A DNA stretch of 64,000 nt from Anas platyrhynchos (Eukaryota; Chordata; Aves; Anseriformes; Anatidae): the NCBI RefSeq assembly GCF_047663525.1, contig NC_092593.1, positions 28,546,501-28,610,500 of the forward strand, in the 5' to 3' direction. Below the pieces are notes generated by a model. The model had not been told where the DNA came from, searched no databases, and worked only from the letters and a program-made list of their open reading frames with translations. Each line of letters begins with the position of its first letter. The stretch's first letter is position 1. Below are positions 23,951 through 35,900 of this stretch, piece by piece. A program made the position numbers and the translations under genes.

Positions 23951-24927
23951 TGCATCTGAAAATGCTATTTAAAATTTGCAACCCTTTTTCTTTATTGCTT
24001 TTCTGTCAAGACACATTTCTTTTAACTCCACTGCTGTCTGTGTGCTATGTGGGTAAGTTCCTCTATCCTGGCTTCCTTACCTCCTGTGCCCCTCACAAGT
24101 AGCAGTCACCAAGACATTGAAAACAATATTATCTCAGTGTCCATGCCTATGCACTGGCCAGTGTGCTCAAAAGGTGTTCCCTGCTTAGATGTGCTATATT
24201 TCAGGTGAACTTGGGAACGTGAGCTAATTTGTGCTTTTGGAACAGTGTTTGGAAGGTTCTTGGTTGAAAATCAGCCAGCTTCCTTTCGCCAAGGCAAGGA
24301 AAATACAGTTGTTTCATTTCTATCAAAAATAAATTAACCTTAAGAAAGGATGTTCAGTGTCACTGCCTGAAGTCTGGAGGAAGGGCCATTTCACACCTGC
24401 CTGTGAAATACTTATGACTGTTGCAGTCATGTCCACACGGGCTCCACCACCAAGTCTTTGGACTAAAGCAAGACCAAGGGGCATGAAGGACCCTCTTAGC
24501 TCAGGTTTCGCTCTTGGCTTTTGTACATATCCTAGGATATACTTCTGTCTAGTGCAATTACTGGTCATATTTCTCTTAGAAAAGGTCTGAATCTCTGTGC
24601 TTGCATTCCCCATTGAGTTTCTCTAACTGTTCTGCTAAACTTGTTCACATTTGTGCTTGTACTGCATGGCCTACACCAGCAGTGAGACCCACAGCTACTG
24701 ATAAGGGAGATTCTCTCTTTGTGTTTGAGTAATAAAAGCCTCTGTCTGGGTACTTGGCAATGGACATTGCGTCACAGACCTGGAGCCCTAGAGTGGTGCC
24801 TCTGGAGTCTTCACACAGCCAGCTGTGGGGTGAAGACTTGGCTGAAGTTTTTTTGATATGTGCTTCAGCTGCTGCCCTAGCACCTGATTCTTAGTAGGAC
24901 GTATGCAGATGTATTCATATATTAATT

Positions 24928-24933
24928 TTTATT
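24928..24933 (-). other. Candidate polyadenylation signal for ITGB2
   Basis: TTTATT on the plus strand gives AATAAA on the minus strand, 1.1 kb beyond the ITGB2 stop. It is the first clear canonical signal I found downstream of that stop on the minus strand. Assignment is by position only. Confidence 0.3.
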
Positions 24934-26015
24934 AACTTTAAACATATTCATAGGGCAAACAGAGATTTGATATAACATAGCTATATGCAAATTATTCCCA
25001 AACTTGAAGCAAATACAGAACTGTACACATTTCAAAATAATGATGATGGCATAAGAGGACCTAGCTGCTGTGCAGAATTTGAAAAAGCACTGAGCTGGAG
25101 ATGCTCTGTGTAATGCCAAGTCTTTTGCATTCCTGGTTCTGAGCGTGTCTGATGTAGATCTAGACCTGGAAGACGGTAGAAGAAGCCGTTGCTGAGGTCT
25201 GAGCTGCAGGCAATGTTTCACACGTTCATTACCTCTGGTGCTGATGTTCTATGGCTCAGATTGCTGCTGCTTTGCTTCCTTGTCATGCAACACTCTCAAG
25301 GCCTGCTGGAGGTAAGCCAAGCTTTCAGGAGCCCAGGTAGAAATGTGGAGGAGCCCGTCGTAGCTCTGAGAAGGGATAAACACTGAGGAGCAGCTGATGA
25401 CTTAGAAAAATAAATCAGTGCATGTTTCCTTGCTGTCCATCACCTCCAGGTACAGCAACATCCAGAGCAGACCCCCAGCCTGGGGGCCCTCCACATCCTT
25501 CTCATAAGTGAGTACTTTAGAAAAGAACTGCAAATGCAACAGTGGAGAGCAGTGAAGCAGGGGAAGGCTGGGCATGGAGGAGCCTCTGAGCGGAGCCTGC
25601 TGGAGCAGAAAGGTAATAGCAGTTTTGAAATAACAGCCGGAAGCACTATGTGCACTACGCTGTTTTTGGAACTTGATCTCCGAAGGTCATGCCACAAGGC
25701 AAAGTTAGCTGAGACAGACAGTAACTGCTATGGGAGCTATAGTACTTCCCTGCTGGTGAGACCTGCTCTGCAACCCTGTCCATGGCAAAGCTGCTGCTTT
25801 TCTCTCCTCCCAAAACACAACCAGCGAGTGCCATGCAGAGAGTCAGGTGCTGTGCAGGCCCTCAGTCAGCACATGATGTGTTGGTGGCCTTTTAGAAGAA
25901 GGGAACAAACCAGCAGAATAAAGAAGAAGAGGTAGGAGCCTTAGTTTGAGATTTCCTTAGCCTGGCATTTCCTTATTTAATGGTGAGGCCCAGTGCTGAC
26001 AAGTGTTGCTCCACT

Positions 26016-26081
26016 TCATTGCCCATCAAATCTGGGGTTCACGATGGTCGTGGTGGCACTCTTGAATAGGGGATTATCAGC
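26016..26081 (-). CDS. ITGB2: ITGB2 terminal coding exon (NPLF/NPRF tail)
   Basis: It covers residues 753-773 and the stop: [20 protein letters not shown] then Gln and TGA. The human end is [19 protein letters not shown], so both NPxF motifs and the TTT phospho-site are kept, while the last residues differ. Confidence 0.96.
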   Translation of the reverse strand, partial: ADNPLFKSATTTIVNPRFDGQ

Positions 26082-29000
26082 CTGGAGGGATAAAGGTGAA
26101 AGTCCCTCAGTGTTGCAGTGTTGGATTTTCAGCAGTGTGTTACTCACCCCACCCTGACTATGAATGATGCAGACAGCACTGGCAGCCCCAAGGTCAAGCA
26201 GTGGGAAGATCCAGGTCTGCAACACTCTGGGCACTGCCAGCCGTGGCTGCCTCTGCAAATGATGTCCCCCCCATGCCCATCTTCCCTGCATGCCCCCTGC
26301 ATGCAGGTGTCCCAAGGCCCGGTGTGCCCCACTGCTGCAGACAATTTCTCTTACCTCGTTCCACTTGGCCTTTGACTTCTCCTTCTCGAACCTGCGGTAC
26401 TCCCGGCGGTCAAACAGCTCTGTCAGGAACCGCCAGATCAGCAGGAGCACCAGGCCGATGAGAGCCACACCGGCGATGGTCCCACCTACAATCAGCCCGA
26501 TGTTGGGAGGCTCCGGGCACTCTGTAGAGCAAACATAGACAATTCATCTGCTGCCCCCGGGAGAGCTGGTAGGGCTGGGGCGCAAGGAGTGGGGCGGGGG
26601 TACCTTTCTTAGGGTCAACAGTGACAGTGTACATCTCCTCTCCGTCATCCTGGGACATGCGGAAGGACATCCAGCAGTTATTGGAGTCCTTCTCCTTGCA
26701 CTGCCAGCTCCGTGCCTGTAGCTCTTCAACATATTGGATGTTCTTGCAGGCCGCCGAGCAGTTCTTCTCCAGTGGCCCACTCTGGAAGGCCTTGCACTCC
26801 ACACAGGAGCTGCAACACAGGTGGATGTGACTTATCTCCACAGTGGTGGCTGTCCCCACCCCTGCCCCACCACTGAGCCCCATCACTCACACATATTTGC
26901 TGCAGGGCGAGGGGCAGCCGGGGCACTCCTCACAGAACGGGGGCTGATAACCCCCCCGGCACTGGCAGCGGTTGCACTGGCAGGAGCCGCGGAGGCTGCA
27001 CTCGTTCCCCCGGATGTTCAAACAGCCTTCTGTTGACTTCTTGCACTGGCAGGCACTGCCCTGGTACTCAGACGTGCACCTGCACTTGCCACAGTCGCAC
27101 TGCCCGCGCTCTGTGGGGGAAAACCGCTCTGTTCATCATGGTCCTGAAAGGTTCAGGGCTGCCTGCACAGGAGGGGGCTGCAGGGAGCTGCCCTGACAAT
27201 GCAACTTGTCTACTCTACCCACGTGTTATCCAGAGGTATCTTCCCTGGTACACAGAGGATGGGGATGGGGGAAGAGTGAAAAGGGGGAACTGGTCACTTT
27301 CTGCCAGCTCTGGCCACATCCTTGCTCGGAAGAAGCCCCTGTGCTGGGACTAAGGCTGCCTTTCCAGGAGGGGTTTTGTGAGGGCAGCACGAAAATATGC
27401 TCATGCAGCTCAGGCAGCAAGACAACCCTCCCTCTGCCCAGCTGCTCACCGGTGCCGCCACACAGGGAGCCGTTGTGGAACTCGCAGTTCATGTTGTCGC
27501 ACTCGCAGAAGGTGCCGTAGATCTGCTTGTTGGGCACGTCGCTGGTGTGGCAGACACACTGCCCGCACACGCAGTCCCCTAGTCCTGAGCAGATGACTGA
27601 GCTGTTGTCCTTCCGGCAGCTGCCCTCCAGCTCTTTGCTGGTCTTGCCCTTGGTTTCACACTCGCAGTTCTTCCCCGTGTAGCCTGAATTGCAGCTGCCG
27701 TGAGAGGAGAGGAGCGAGTCTGGGTCATCAGCTGCCAGAAATGTTGCAGAGCATGTGCGGGGCTGGGCTCAGACCTCAGCCAAAGTGGAGCAAATCTGGG
27801 ACAGCCTCACCGGAAACAAACATGTCACCAGGCGTCCGCACCACCACGTGTTGGTGCTAATTCTGGGCAGCACGTCAGTGGGAGACCTCAGAAATGCTGC
27901 TCTCTGTGCTGGTTATATTTACAACACCAAACGGTTGCCCGGAAATCATTATTATATTTATAATTTCCAAAGCCTTACAAGGCAATCTGAGTGTTTCCTG
28001 AGGAAACCCAGTCTTTTCCTCTCCCACACTGAAGGGCCATAAAGCAACACTTATGCCTAAAGACGTACATGAACTGAAGTGGGATTTTAAAGAGTTTTCT
28101 ACAGAAAGTTGCATCTGCTTGACAGATGGGCTGGTAGATGGTTGGATGGGTGGATAGTTGGATAGATAGAACGGTGGGTGGATGGATGGTTGGGCAGATG
28201 CATGGATGCCCTTTGGAAAGCATCAGAGACTCCACAAACAGAAGAGGCCTCACTGTGTCCCTTGTCACCGCAAGCTTTAACTCCCTCTCCAAATAAGAAA
28301 ATTGGTTCAAAGCTTCCGGGCAAGCCCATGACTGACTGCTCAGTGTAAATCTCTCTGCTGAGCCCTTACCAGGCCCCACATCCTGCAGGCACAAAGTTGC
28401 TGTGAGGAACCAAGCACAGCACACAGCTGCCCTTGGCTTGGCCTAACAGCCCTCTCCTAGCAGCTCTCCAGTTCTGGCCGCATTTGAAATAATATTTGGG
28501 GGGAAACAGCACTCACCTGCAAATCCCACAGACGACATTGCCTTTTCCATTGCAGGCGGTTTGGTCAGGCTGCTCTTCGCAGTTGCAGTCACAGTTGCTG
28601 TCTAGGTGGACGGTGAGCGTGTCTGTGAAGCCCAGTGGCCGGATGGTGAAGGACTGGCTTTGGATACACTCCTTTGCCGTGACCTTCACTCTGAAGGTCA
28701 CCTAGAAGGTGCAGAGTGAGAAAGGGAAGGGAAGGGCTGGAGACCATCAGATGGCTTCTGTAATAAGAGGGTTGTATCAGCCCTAGGCTGAGCACACACA
28801 TCCAGCACAATGGAGGACCCACCCCTCTCCCACTGTACTTCAGACACTTTGGACCTTAAATTCATGAGAACAAAAACTCTGGAACAACAGGCTGGGTTCC
28901 TGCATTTAGACAGGGAAAGCAGCAGGAACTTGCGAGCTGCATGGCATTCCTAATACAGGAGAACATACCTCGTCATTGATCTTTACGTTGTCACACTGCC

Positions 29001-32000
29001 CTCTTGCTTCATCTGAGACTACTTTCTTTGCATTGCAAAAGGAGTCATATTTGACATCCAGGACTTCTGGCAGGGTGGAGTGGTCCAGGATGATCCGTGA
29101 GGAGAGGTTCTGTGCGGAAATGGTGGAGAGAGTGCAGTCAGCCCAAGAAGAGACAGAAGCAAGAGGATGGGGCTTGCTTCCCCCAGCCCAGGGGACAAGG
29201 GCAGGGAGCACTCCAGGCCAGAGTCTCAGCTCCTGCAGTGGGGTGGGAATGGCAGGCAATGGCATCAGAGAGGTGAAAACTTCTTTTTTGCCGTGGGCAG
29301 AGTGGCTCAATGTGTCCCATCCCCTAAACCCCAGTTCCACCAGCTCTCTGATGATGAGGATATACCATGGGAACTTTTCCTTGCTTAACTCCTGCCAGAT
29401 AGGTAAAATACATCCTCATCCATCACTTACATTGTAGGCCACCTGAATGAGTTCAATTATGTTGCTGGAGTCCTCATTCAGCTCCCCCACTGCTGACTTT
29501 GGGATCATTTCGCTGAGTTTCTGCCAATGGAGAGCAAAGGAGTGAGCAGCCTTCCCCACACAACAGCAATACCAGCAGGATGTGCATCTGTCCTCACAGG
29601 GAAGGACAGGAAGCACCTGAATCAACTGAAGTCTACTTACTTTGTAAACGTCTACCATCTTACTGGTGACAGCAAAAATGGGCTGGATGTTGTTCTCGGC
29701 AAGTTTCTGGACCAGCTGACCAACAGAGGGGTAGTCCTGTGTGAGGAGAGGGGGCTGCACTGAGTGTGACCTCCCCCACCAGTGGGCAGGGTTGTGTAGC
29801 CACTGTCTGGCCCCGGCACCACCAGCAGCTTGTGGCAGCATGGCCACAAGGAAGCCTAGGCTCAGGTGCAGCTCTCTTCAGTTTTGAGATTGTGACGATC
29901 TTGTGGTCTCAGCGATATGCTTTTAAGTGACATTTTTTTCTGCTTGTGGGAACGGAGTTGGGGTAGAACACAGGGAGACTGCCACCTGCATGGCGATGTC
30001 TCCGGTTACCTCCCTGCTACCTCGGAGGTCAGTGCCTGGCTTTTGCTGGTAGAGGTGCTGTGAGGAAGGTCACACAGAGCACCCCAAACAGCAATTCATT
30101 GCCTGATGCCGAGTGCTGAAACAGAAGCGTGAGGTGGGGCACCCAAGGCAGCATTGCCTCTGCTCCCAGGGTGCACTGTATCCATCACCCTGCCACATTG
30201 GGGCAGGTTCCTGGGGCCCCTCAGGGGCTGCCCACTTCCAATGCAGAGGTAACAGGAGCTGCCCCCAAGGGCTGAGGGTGTGGAGCCACTGAGCAAACCC
30301 GGGAACACAGCCTGGAGTACTTACAAACTCATTGCTCTTTTTATACATGTTGTCCTCCAAGTGGCACTTGCCGTCGTTGGGGGTCAGAATGCCCCCGAGC
30401 TTGCCATCACCAGCGAAGTGGAAGCCGTCGTCGGTAGCGTACACCAGCAAGCGGGTCACATTGCGCCAGCCAATCAAGTCCTGCAAGTGGCACGGGCAGC
30501 ACTGAGACCTGTCCCTGAGCAGGGCTGGGGCCATGGTGCCTGGGCACGGCCCTGCCGTTGCCAAAGCATGGGACACAACAGCCATGGGAAGGGGTTGGGG
30601 GTATGGAGGAGGATCACGGGGATCAGATTCAGGAGGCTCTGCACTGAAATGCTCTCTTGTACCCAGCCTGGGCATAACCTGCCCGGCTGCCAAATTAGTA
30701 CTTTTGCATGGACTGCAGGCCTGAAATTACACAATGTGTACCTGCAGCCTGCCTGGAGAGGGACAGAGCCAGCTCTTGATGAAGGAGCTGTAAGCAGAGG
30801 CGGCAGACCTCACACCTGCCCACAGCTGCAGCGAACAGGGAAGACATGGGGCTAGCTCATTAGGGACTCACCCCACACACTGCTGCCTGCATCATGGCAT
30901 CCAGCCCCCCTTCTGGGGCATCCAGGTTCCCCGAGATGAACTGCTTCCCCACTTCGCTCTCAAACTTCTTAGCATTGTCGGTCAGTGAGAGGATGTGCTT
31001 GAAGGCGAAGGGAGGCTGGCACTGCTTGTCCTTGTTGGGGCAAGGGTTCTTCAGCTTCTCAGGGTGTGTGTTGACGAAGGGCAGAACTGTCTTGTCCACG
31101 AAGGAGCCAAAACCTAGGTGCCCAGAACCACAGTATTAGGGGCGAAAGCAGGTAGGGGCTAGTGGTTGTCCCCATGGCACTGGGCATGGACAACCTCCTG
31201 GCTCCCAGATGGGGTGCCAAGTATACGTACACATCCCTTGCCCTGGCATGCAGCTTGGCAGAGGATGGCTCACGCTTTCTGCACCCCACATTCTGCTCTG
31301 CCCTCCAGCAGAGCACAGCTCTTCCCAGCAGCAAACAGCTGTGTGGGGGCCCTGTGCCAGACAGGCTCACCTATGCGTCGAGAGGGTGTGGTACTCTCCA
31401 GTGCTCTGAGCAGTTCCCCTCCCAGCTTCTTCACCTTCTCTAAATCATCCAGCATAGAGTAGGAGAGGTCCATGAGGTAGTAGAGGTCAATGGGGTACCC
31501 CATGGCACGGCGAAACTTCACGTCAAATGTAGCGGGCTGCCCTGTGGGACAGGGACAGCAGGATCAGCAGCTGTGCTGTGCAGGGTCATATCTTGTGTCA
31601 CCACCCACCCCGTGCTGGGATCCTTCTCTCTTTGGGAGGAAACGTGGAGGAAATGTGACCTACAGCATGCCTCAGCATAGCTACATGCTCCATCCTTGCC
31701 CTCTCTGAGCTGTCACCTGTCCTCACATCTCCACTGGGACTTTTCCTCTGGGACTCCTCAGCTTCTGTAATTCCCTTCTCTCCAGGAGATCCCTCAGTTC
31801 CCCTGCAGGAGTGATCTCTTGCCAACAGCCCATTCAGTTTTGAGGTGGGGTGGGTGGGCAAAAAGCGTGTGTAACAAATGCTGGCCAGCTCTAGTTGCTA
31901 CCCAGCTGAGCCTGGAGGTGAGCAGAAGATTATTACCAACACCGCAGAAACCGTACCTATCCTCAGCTTCAGGTGCACCTCCTGGGGAGTCAGCTGTATA

Positions 32001-32902
32001 TCATTGCTCAATGCACTGTCCTGTGTCCTTCTAACTTCACTGCCTGGAAACTCAATCTCGCTCTGTGGGCATCCCTTCTGCTGCAGTTGCTCTTTGGTGT
32101 CGCAGCGGATGGAGTCCGGCTCACCAGCTTTGGTGAAATTCTGTGAGTTGCAACATCAACAGGAAAAATCAGAGGAGTGGGAGATAAGTAGGCACCCTAC
32201 CACACTACCCAGCTCCCGAACCATGTCTGCTGGGTCTCTGGGGTATTGGTGGAGAAAGGAAGGCCTCATCGAGCAGGGAGGGCATGAAACTCTCCCAGGA
32301 TGCTGTCCACCTGCTCTGCCACGGAGTAGGCCCGCACTAGTGCAGCCTGCAGGGTGCCTCTCCATTCACTGACGGTATGGGGGGCTACGTGGACCTACCG
32401 GCTTCTTGCACCAGGCACAGCCAGGGCCAGACTGGATGCAGTCCTTGCACGTCCCCACCTTGATCTTGGGGCACTCCATGGTGAAGGCTGAAACAGGGAG
32501 GAGATGAGTTTGATATGGTGGGACACCCAGGAGAAGCCAGCCCGCCCCAGCAGCAGCTGTGGGGTGCTCAGACTCCAGCAGTGGGCACCCCCACTGCCCG
32601 ACTGTCTTGAGCCCACTTAGCCTAGAAGATCTCTGCTGGAGACCCTGCCTTGCTGCCCCTTGGCCAGGCGGGCTTGAGTTAACACCAGATCCTGGGAAAT
32701 GCAGGGCTGACCCTTGCATGGCTCTCAGTGTCATGTTTAGTGCCATGTTGGTGCCTGCTTCTGGTTGCCTCCAGCGCCGTCTCATTGCCCACATGAGGTG
32801 CCAGGGTAAGGCGGGGAGGAAGGACAGGTGGGACTCACCCATTGTCACCAGCAGCAGCACCCATGTCACTGCTGGAAGCCAGAAGCAGCAGTCACGTGTC
32901 AT
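26016..32902 (-). CDS. ITGB2: Integrin beta-2 (CD18), complete coding region in 15 exons
   Basis: This is the beta subunit of leukocyte integrins, a type I membrane protein that pairs with alpha-L/M/X/D chains in adhesion, phagocytosis and migration. The exons join without a frame break to 773 codons plus stop (human 769). The domain order is: signal peptide (1-22), Cys-rich PSI region (about 26-75), beta-I domain with MIDAS motif DLSYS (137-141), conserved [14 protein letters not shown] and [17 protein letters not shown] blocks, Cys-rich I-EGF repeats (about 440-625), beta-tail domain (about 628-697), transmembrane helix (about 704-726) and a cytoplasmic tail with NPLF (755-758), TTT (762-764) and NPRF (767-770). 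The tail motifs bind talin and kindlin in the human protein. The start is the ATG at 32902, just inside the exon, as in other beta integrins with an untranslated first exon. Its 5' neighbour on the opposite strand is SLX9, as in human. Confidence 0.97.
26355..26521 (-). CDS. ITGB2: ITGB2 exon, transmembrane helix and membrane-proximal tail
   Basis: It covers residues 697-752, with transmembrane segment [20 protein letters not shown] and the membrane-proximal [12 protein letters not shown] motif that forms the salt bridge and talin site in beta integrins. The donor is GTAAGA. Confidence 0.97.
26604..26809 (-). CDS. ITGB2: ITGB2 exon, beta-tail domain
   Basis: It covers residues 628-696, with [36 protein letters not shown] and TVTVDPKK. 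Relative to human this membrane-proximal domain is among the less conserved parts. Confidence 0.96.
26891..27110 (-). CDS. ITGB2: ITGB2 exon, I-EGF repeats
   Basis: It covers residues 555-627, with [20 protein letters not shown] and [11 protein letters not shown]. The Cys density matches I-EGF 3-4. The donor is GTGAGT. Confidence 0.96.
27450..27694 (-). CDS. ITGB2: ITGB2 exon, I-EGF repeats
   Basis: It covers residues 473-554, with [32 protein letters not shown] and [16 protein letters not shown]. These are the stalk EGF modules, which carry activation epitopes in human. Confidence 0.97.
28117..28205. repeat. Diverged (GGAT)n repeat in an ITGB2 intron
   Basis: The stretch is rich in TGGATGG, GATAGATAG and GGTGGATGG units on the plus strand, within the intron between the two exons at 27450-27694 and 28517-28701. 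Confidence 0.7.
28517..28701 (-). CDS. ITGB2: ITGB2 exon, hybrid domain and first I-EGF cysteines
   Basis: It covers residues 412-472, with [20 protein letters not shown] and [11 protein letters not shown], then Cys-rich CDCNC and [12 protein letters not shown]. It leaves in phase 2. Confidence 0.96.
28969..29109 (-). CDS. ITGB2: ITGB2 exon, hybrid domain
   Basis: It covers residues 365-411, starting [20 protein letters not shown] and containing YDSFC. The acceptor is CCGCACAG and the donor GTATGT. Confidence 0.95.
29431..29520 (-). CDS. ITGB2: ITGB2 exon, beta-I/hybrid junction
   Basis: It covers residues 335-364, with [20 protein letters not shown], the helix 7 region of the beta-I domain that moves on activation. 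Confidence 0.97.
29641..29736 (-). CDS. ITGB2: ITGB2 exon, beta-I domain end
   Basis: It covers residues 303-334 ([20 protein letters not shown] and [12 protein letters not shown]). The conserved [10 protein letters not shown] strand is present. Confidence 0.97.
30325..30480 (-). CDS. ITGB2: ITGB2 exon, beta-I domain
   Basis: It covers residues 251-302 in phase 0, with [20 protein letters not shown] and [20 protein letters not shown], almost unchanged from human. Confidence 0.97.
30872..31113 (-). CDS. ITGB2: ITGB2 exon, beta-I domain
   Basis: It covers residues 170-250, from [20 protein letters not shown] to [10 protein letters not shown]. It includes the specificity-determining-loop Cys pair ([13 protein letters not shown]) and the conserved [10 protein letters not shown] metal-site block. 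Confidence 0.97.
31371..31541 (-). CDS. ITGB2: ITGB2 exon, MIDAS
   Basis: It covers residues 113-169 with [19 protein letters not shown], the metal-ion-dependent adhesion site of the beta-I domain (Asp137, Ser139, Ser141), followed by [11 protein letters not shown]. Confidence 0.97.
31957..32140 (-). CDS. ITGB2: ITGB2 exon, PSI/hybrid region
   Basis: It covers residues 52-112, starting [19 protein letters not shown]. The middle (about 80-100) is little conserved relative to human, while the ends are clear. The donor is GTACGG. Confidence 0.95.
32399..32487 (-). CDS. ITGB2: ITGB2 exon, PSI region part 1
   Basis: It begins [20 protein letters not shown] with the Cys spacing of the integrin PSI domain, then [10 protein letters not shown]. 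The donor is GTAGGT and the exit phase 0. Confidence 0.95.
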
Positions 32903-32905
32903 TTT
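32839..32905 (-). CDS. ITGB2: ITGB2 exon with start codon (signal peptide)
   Basis: The acceptor TCTTGCAG (minus strand) lies just right of 32905. The ATG occupies 32902-32900 after three untranslated bases. It encodes a signal peptide with a hydrophobic core ([15 protein letters not shown]). The donor is GTGAGT and the exit phase 1. The coding part is 32839-32902. Confidence 0.93.
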
Positions 32906-35900
32906 CTGCAAGACAAAAGGCAGCCCTGTGACAGCCTGGCACACAGCAGCCACAGGGAAGGGAGACGTCAAACCCAACAGAGAGTGGCTGCAAAGGGTGG
33001 TGGCACCAGGTGGACGTCTCTTTCCCACTGCAGAGTAGGTCCTGAGAAAGTGCCCTCTGTGAGAGCTCACATGCTCTTAGAAAAATAAGTCGGTCAGCAA
33101 TGAAATGCATCTTTTTGGCGAAATGCAAAAGTCAGCAGGGCGGGAACTTGCACTGTGTCAGTACGCATCCAGCTAAACTGCTACATAGATTTAAGTGGTA
33201 TTTATCCAGACTCTTTTACGTCTGTGTTTACATATATACATGTATGTAATACTGGAAAATCTCGAGCGCTACATTTAGTTTTTACTAGATGTGAAGTTTT
33301 TCAGCTTCTGTGTTAAGCTCCATTTGGATGGACATGGGAGATAAAATAAACAAAAGAAGCCTTTTGATTAATTAACTAACAGCACAGAAAAGAAGTCTGT
33401 TGGTACTTTCTATACATTTAACTAATACACCAAGGAAATTAAATATTTCATGTAGTGAATTAATATAAGTATTTCTGATGAGGGTTTCCAACAAGCAGTA
33501 CAAACCTTAAATACAATTTTGGTATAAGTGCTGGAAAAGAAAACTTCTAACCCCATTTCTCATTACTGCCAGCTTTAACTTTAACTGAGCTAAACTAGTT
33601 CAATTGGCCAAAATACCAGAAAAATGCTCCCTTACACCACAGAAAGGCTCCCACAGCAGGCAGCACCCTGCTAGGAATAGGGACCAGGCAGCTCTGATGA
33701 GGGGAGAGCAGAAGGGAAAGCGCAAATGTTTCTCCCTCTCCACAGGGAGAACCTGATGCTATTTCAACGAGAGACTTAGAAACTTTACACGGTGTTTCCT
33801 TCCCTGGCTCGCGTTTTTCATCCATGCTGGATGAGAGAGGCTGGTGGCACCTTCCCACCCGCACGTATAGGATGTACACACGCTCATGGGGGCCATGTCC
33901 CATCTCCTGGGAGAGGCCACTGAAGGGAAGTGGAGAAACTCACTCCAGCTGCCTGGTGGAGTCCAGTGTGGCAACCATTGGACTGGCTCTTGTGCAAGTG
34001 TGCAGGATGAAGAGGAAGGGCAGGATGCTGGCATCAGATCCACACTGCTCTAGAGCAGCAGGGAGGGGGCTGGAGGGTGGCACCATGGGTGGAAGTTTTG
34101 CACATCTCTGTGCACAGAGATTGCATATCTCTGACCAGCGTGCAGGGAGGGACACCCAGCACATACCCCAGGGCTCCTGTAAGCCCCTGGCTGCTTGCTG
34201 TCCTCAAGGCACAACTTGTGCTGTAACACCAGCAGTTCCCAGCATGACTGAAATCCTGCTCTCAAACTTGTTTCCCAGGTGCAAATTGTTCTGGCTGCTC
34301 ACACTACTTGCTTCTTGTTCCAAAGTACATCTCCTGAATCCAGAAACTAATGCTAGCCATCCAGTGGCTAAATTGTTCTCAGGGATCAGCAGAAATGTGA
34401 GCTGGTAAGCAACGAGCATGCAGCACCCTGGGCTGCTGTGGAGGAGACAGTGGAGGTGTGCTGCCACCACCCACTTGCAGTGTGCTGAAGCAGGGTGGGA
34501 ATAAGTTGACGTGAGCCTGTGGTCACTTCGTGTGGCCACTCCGGACTGCACCACAAGCAGTGGTTTTACTACGCTGTTGATAAAATCATGTTCATTATCA
34601 CCACTGTTTCTCATAGCACCTTTCCCCCAGCACAGTCCTGGAGCAAAACCCGACAGAGTTGTTGTGGTGGCTGTTGTATGGGCTGCTGCCAGGAAAGTTA
34701 ACATTCCAGCTAGACCCAGTACAGTTGTGGCCTTACAAAACGGACATGTTCGGGTGAATGAGAAAAGAGGAATTTGCTAAAAAAGGAAAAAGGACAAAAA
34801 AAAAAGCACGGAGAAACAATAAACATTTCCCTTTTTTACAGCATTAGACACAACATCAGGAAGACAGTTCATTGGTTTTGTAATAGCTCTTACACTGCTC
34901 TCAGCAACCAAACAGCCCCTCCCTGGTTCCTGCAAGCGCTGTGAAGCGCCATCAGCTTCTCCTGCGAACCTGCCAAACTGAGCAGCTCTGAGTGAAAAGG
35001 AAACGAGAGGCGAGATAAACTTTCAAAAGGTGCTGAGGCCAGACGGGTAAATACGGCTGCTCAGATCTGCTGCTGAAGCGTGAGAACCTCTCTCTTTTTA
35101 GCTCCTCAGGTGCTGTAGGGCACCAGAGAAGTCAAGGATGACACTGCTCAGCCTTGAATAAAGGTCTGGTCTTCTCCTGGCAGCCTATTAGCTCTACGAG
35201 GCTGCTGAGGGAGATAGATGGGTGTCATTCTGTGACAACTGCAGTGAGGCTTGGTGCCTAGCTGTCCTATGGACTCAGAGATGTGACTGGATCACAACGG
35301 CTGGCTGCCACCACGGCTTATAGTGGAAATCATCTGGATGTGAAGATCTGCAGCCTTGGGAGACCCATGTTGGAGCCAACCTCCCCAGCAGCACTCCAAC
35401 AGCAGTGCCACCTCACATCTGCACATACCAGGTCAAACCCCTGTGGTGACACAGCACAGGACTCTATTCTGCCGTGCCAATTTGTCAAGCAAACATGCAC
35501 ACGGCAGCCCCATCCTTGCCTATGCCTGTGCTCCTTGTGTCCCTGTGGGCATTCCACAGGTGACAAGCCAGGGGCGAAGAGTGCCTGGGCCATGTAAGCA
35601 ATTCCCAAATAGTCCCACATCTATTATTTTTCTAGTTCCTAATGGATCAGCTACTTTTTAGCTGCTTTAAATGTCATGGTAAGGTATGAACTGAGCCCAC
35701 GTGATGGCCTGGTCTCCACCAGACTACAGGTGTGAAACACACTTGCCACTTGCACATTGCTTAGCTGGCCAACGAGCACATTTTGGTCACCTCCAAATTC
35801 TGTCAGCACTTCTTGGGCTGACAGGTAACAGGTAAAAGTTGTTAAAGTCATGAAAGGTAAAGGGTCTTAGCAGTAAAAGCTTCTGGTAATGTGGGGTGAA

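Larger units (their letters stand above)
22908..26015. other. Convergent intergenic region between KMO and ITGB2 3' ends
   Basis: No coding exon was recognised. It contains a CR1 3' end at 23586-23950 and otherwise unique AT-moderate sequence. The ITGB2 3' UTR must occupy the right part, next to 26015. Open frames here are short and show no recognisable protein. Confidence 0.55.

Noticed and set aside
23676-23981. Minus-strand 101-codon frame between KMO and ITGB2
   Set aside because: The FKLKEGRFRLEVRR..VVRHCNKLP pattern is the C-terminus of CR1 ORF2.
30070-30693. 207-codon minus-strand frame as a separate gene
   Set aside because: It contains ITGB2 exon residues in its centre and intron on both sides. 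The homologous part has been annotated as an ITGB2 exon.
32366-33070. Minus-strand open frame of 234 codons that starts upstream of the ITGB2 ATG and runs through its first coding exon
   Set aside because: It reads through the splice acceptor and donor of the signal-peptide exon. The extra N-terminal residues have no counterpart in beta integrins, and the ATG at 32902 gives a normal signal peptide.
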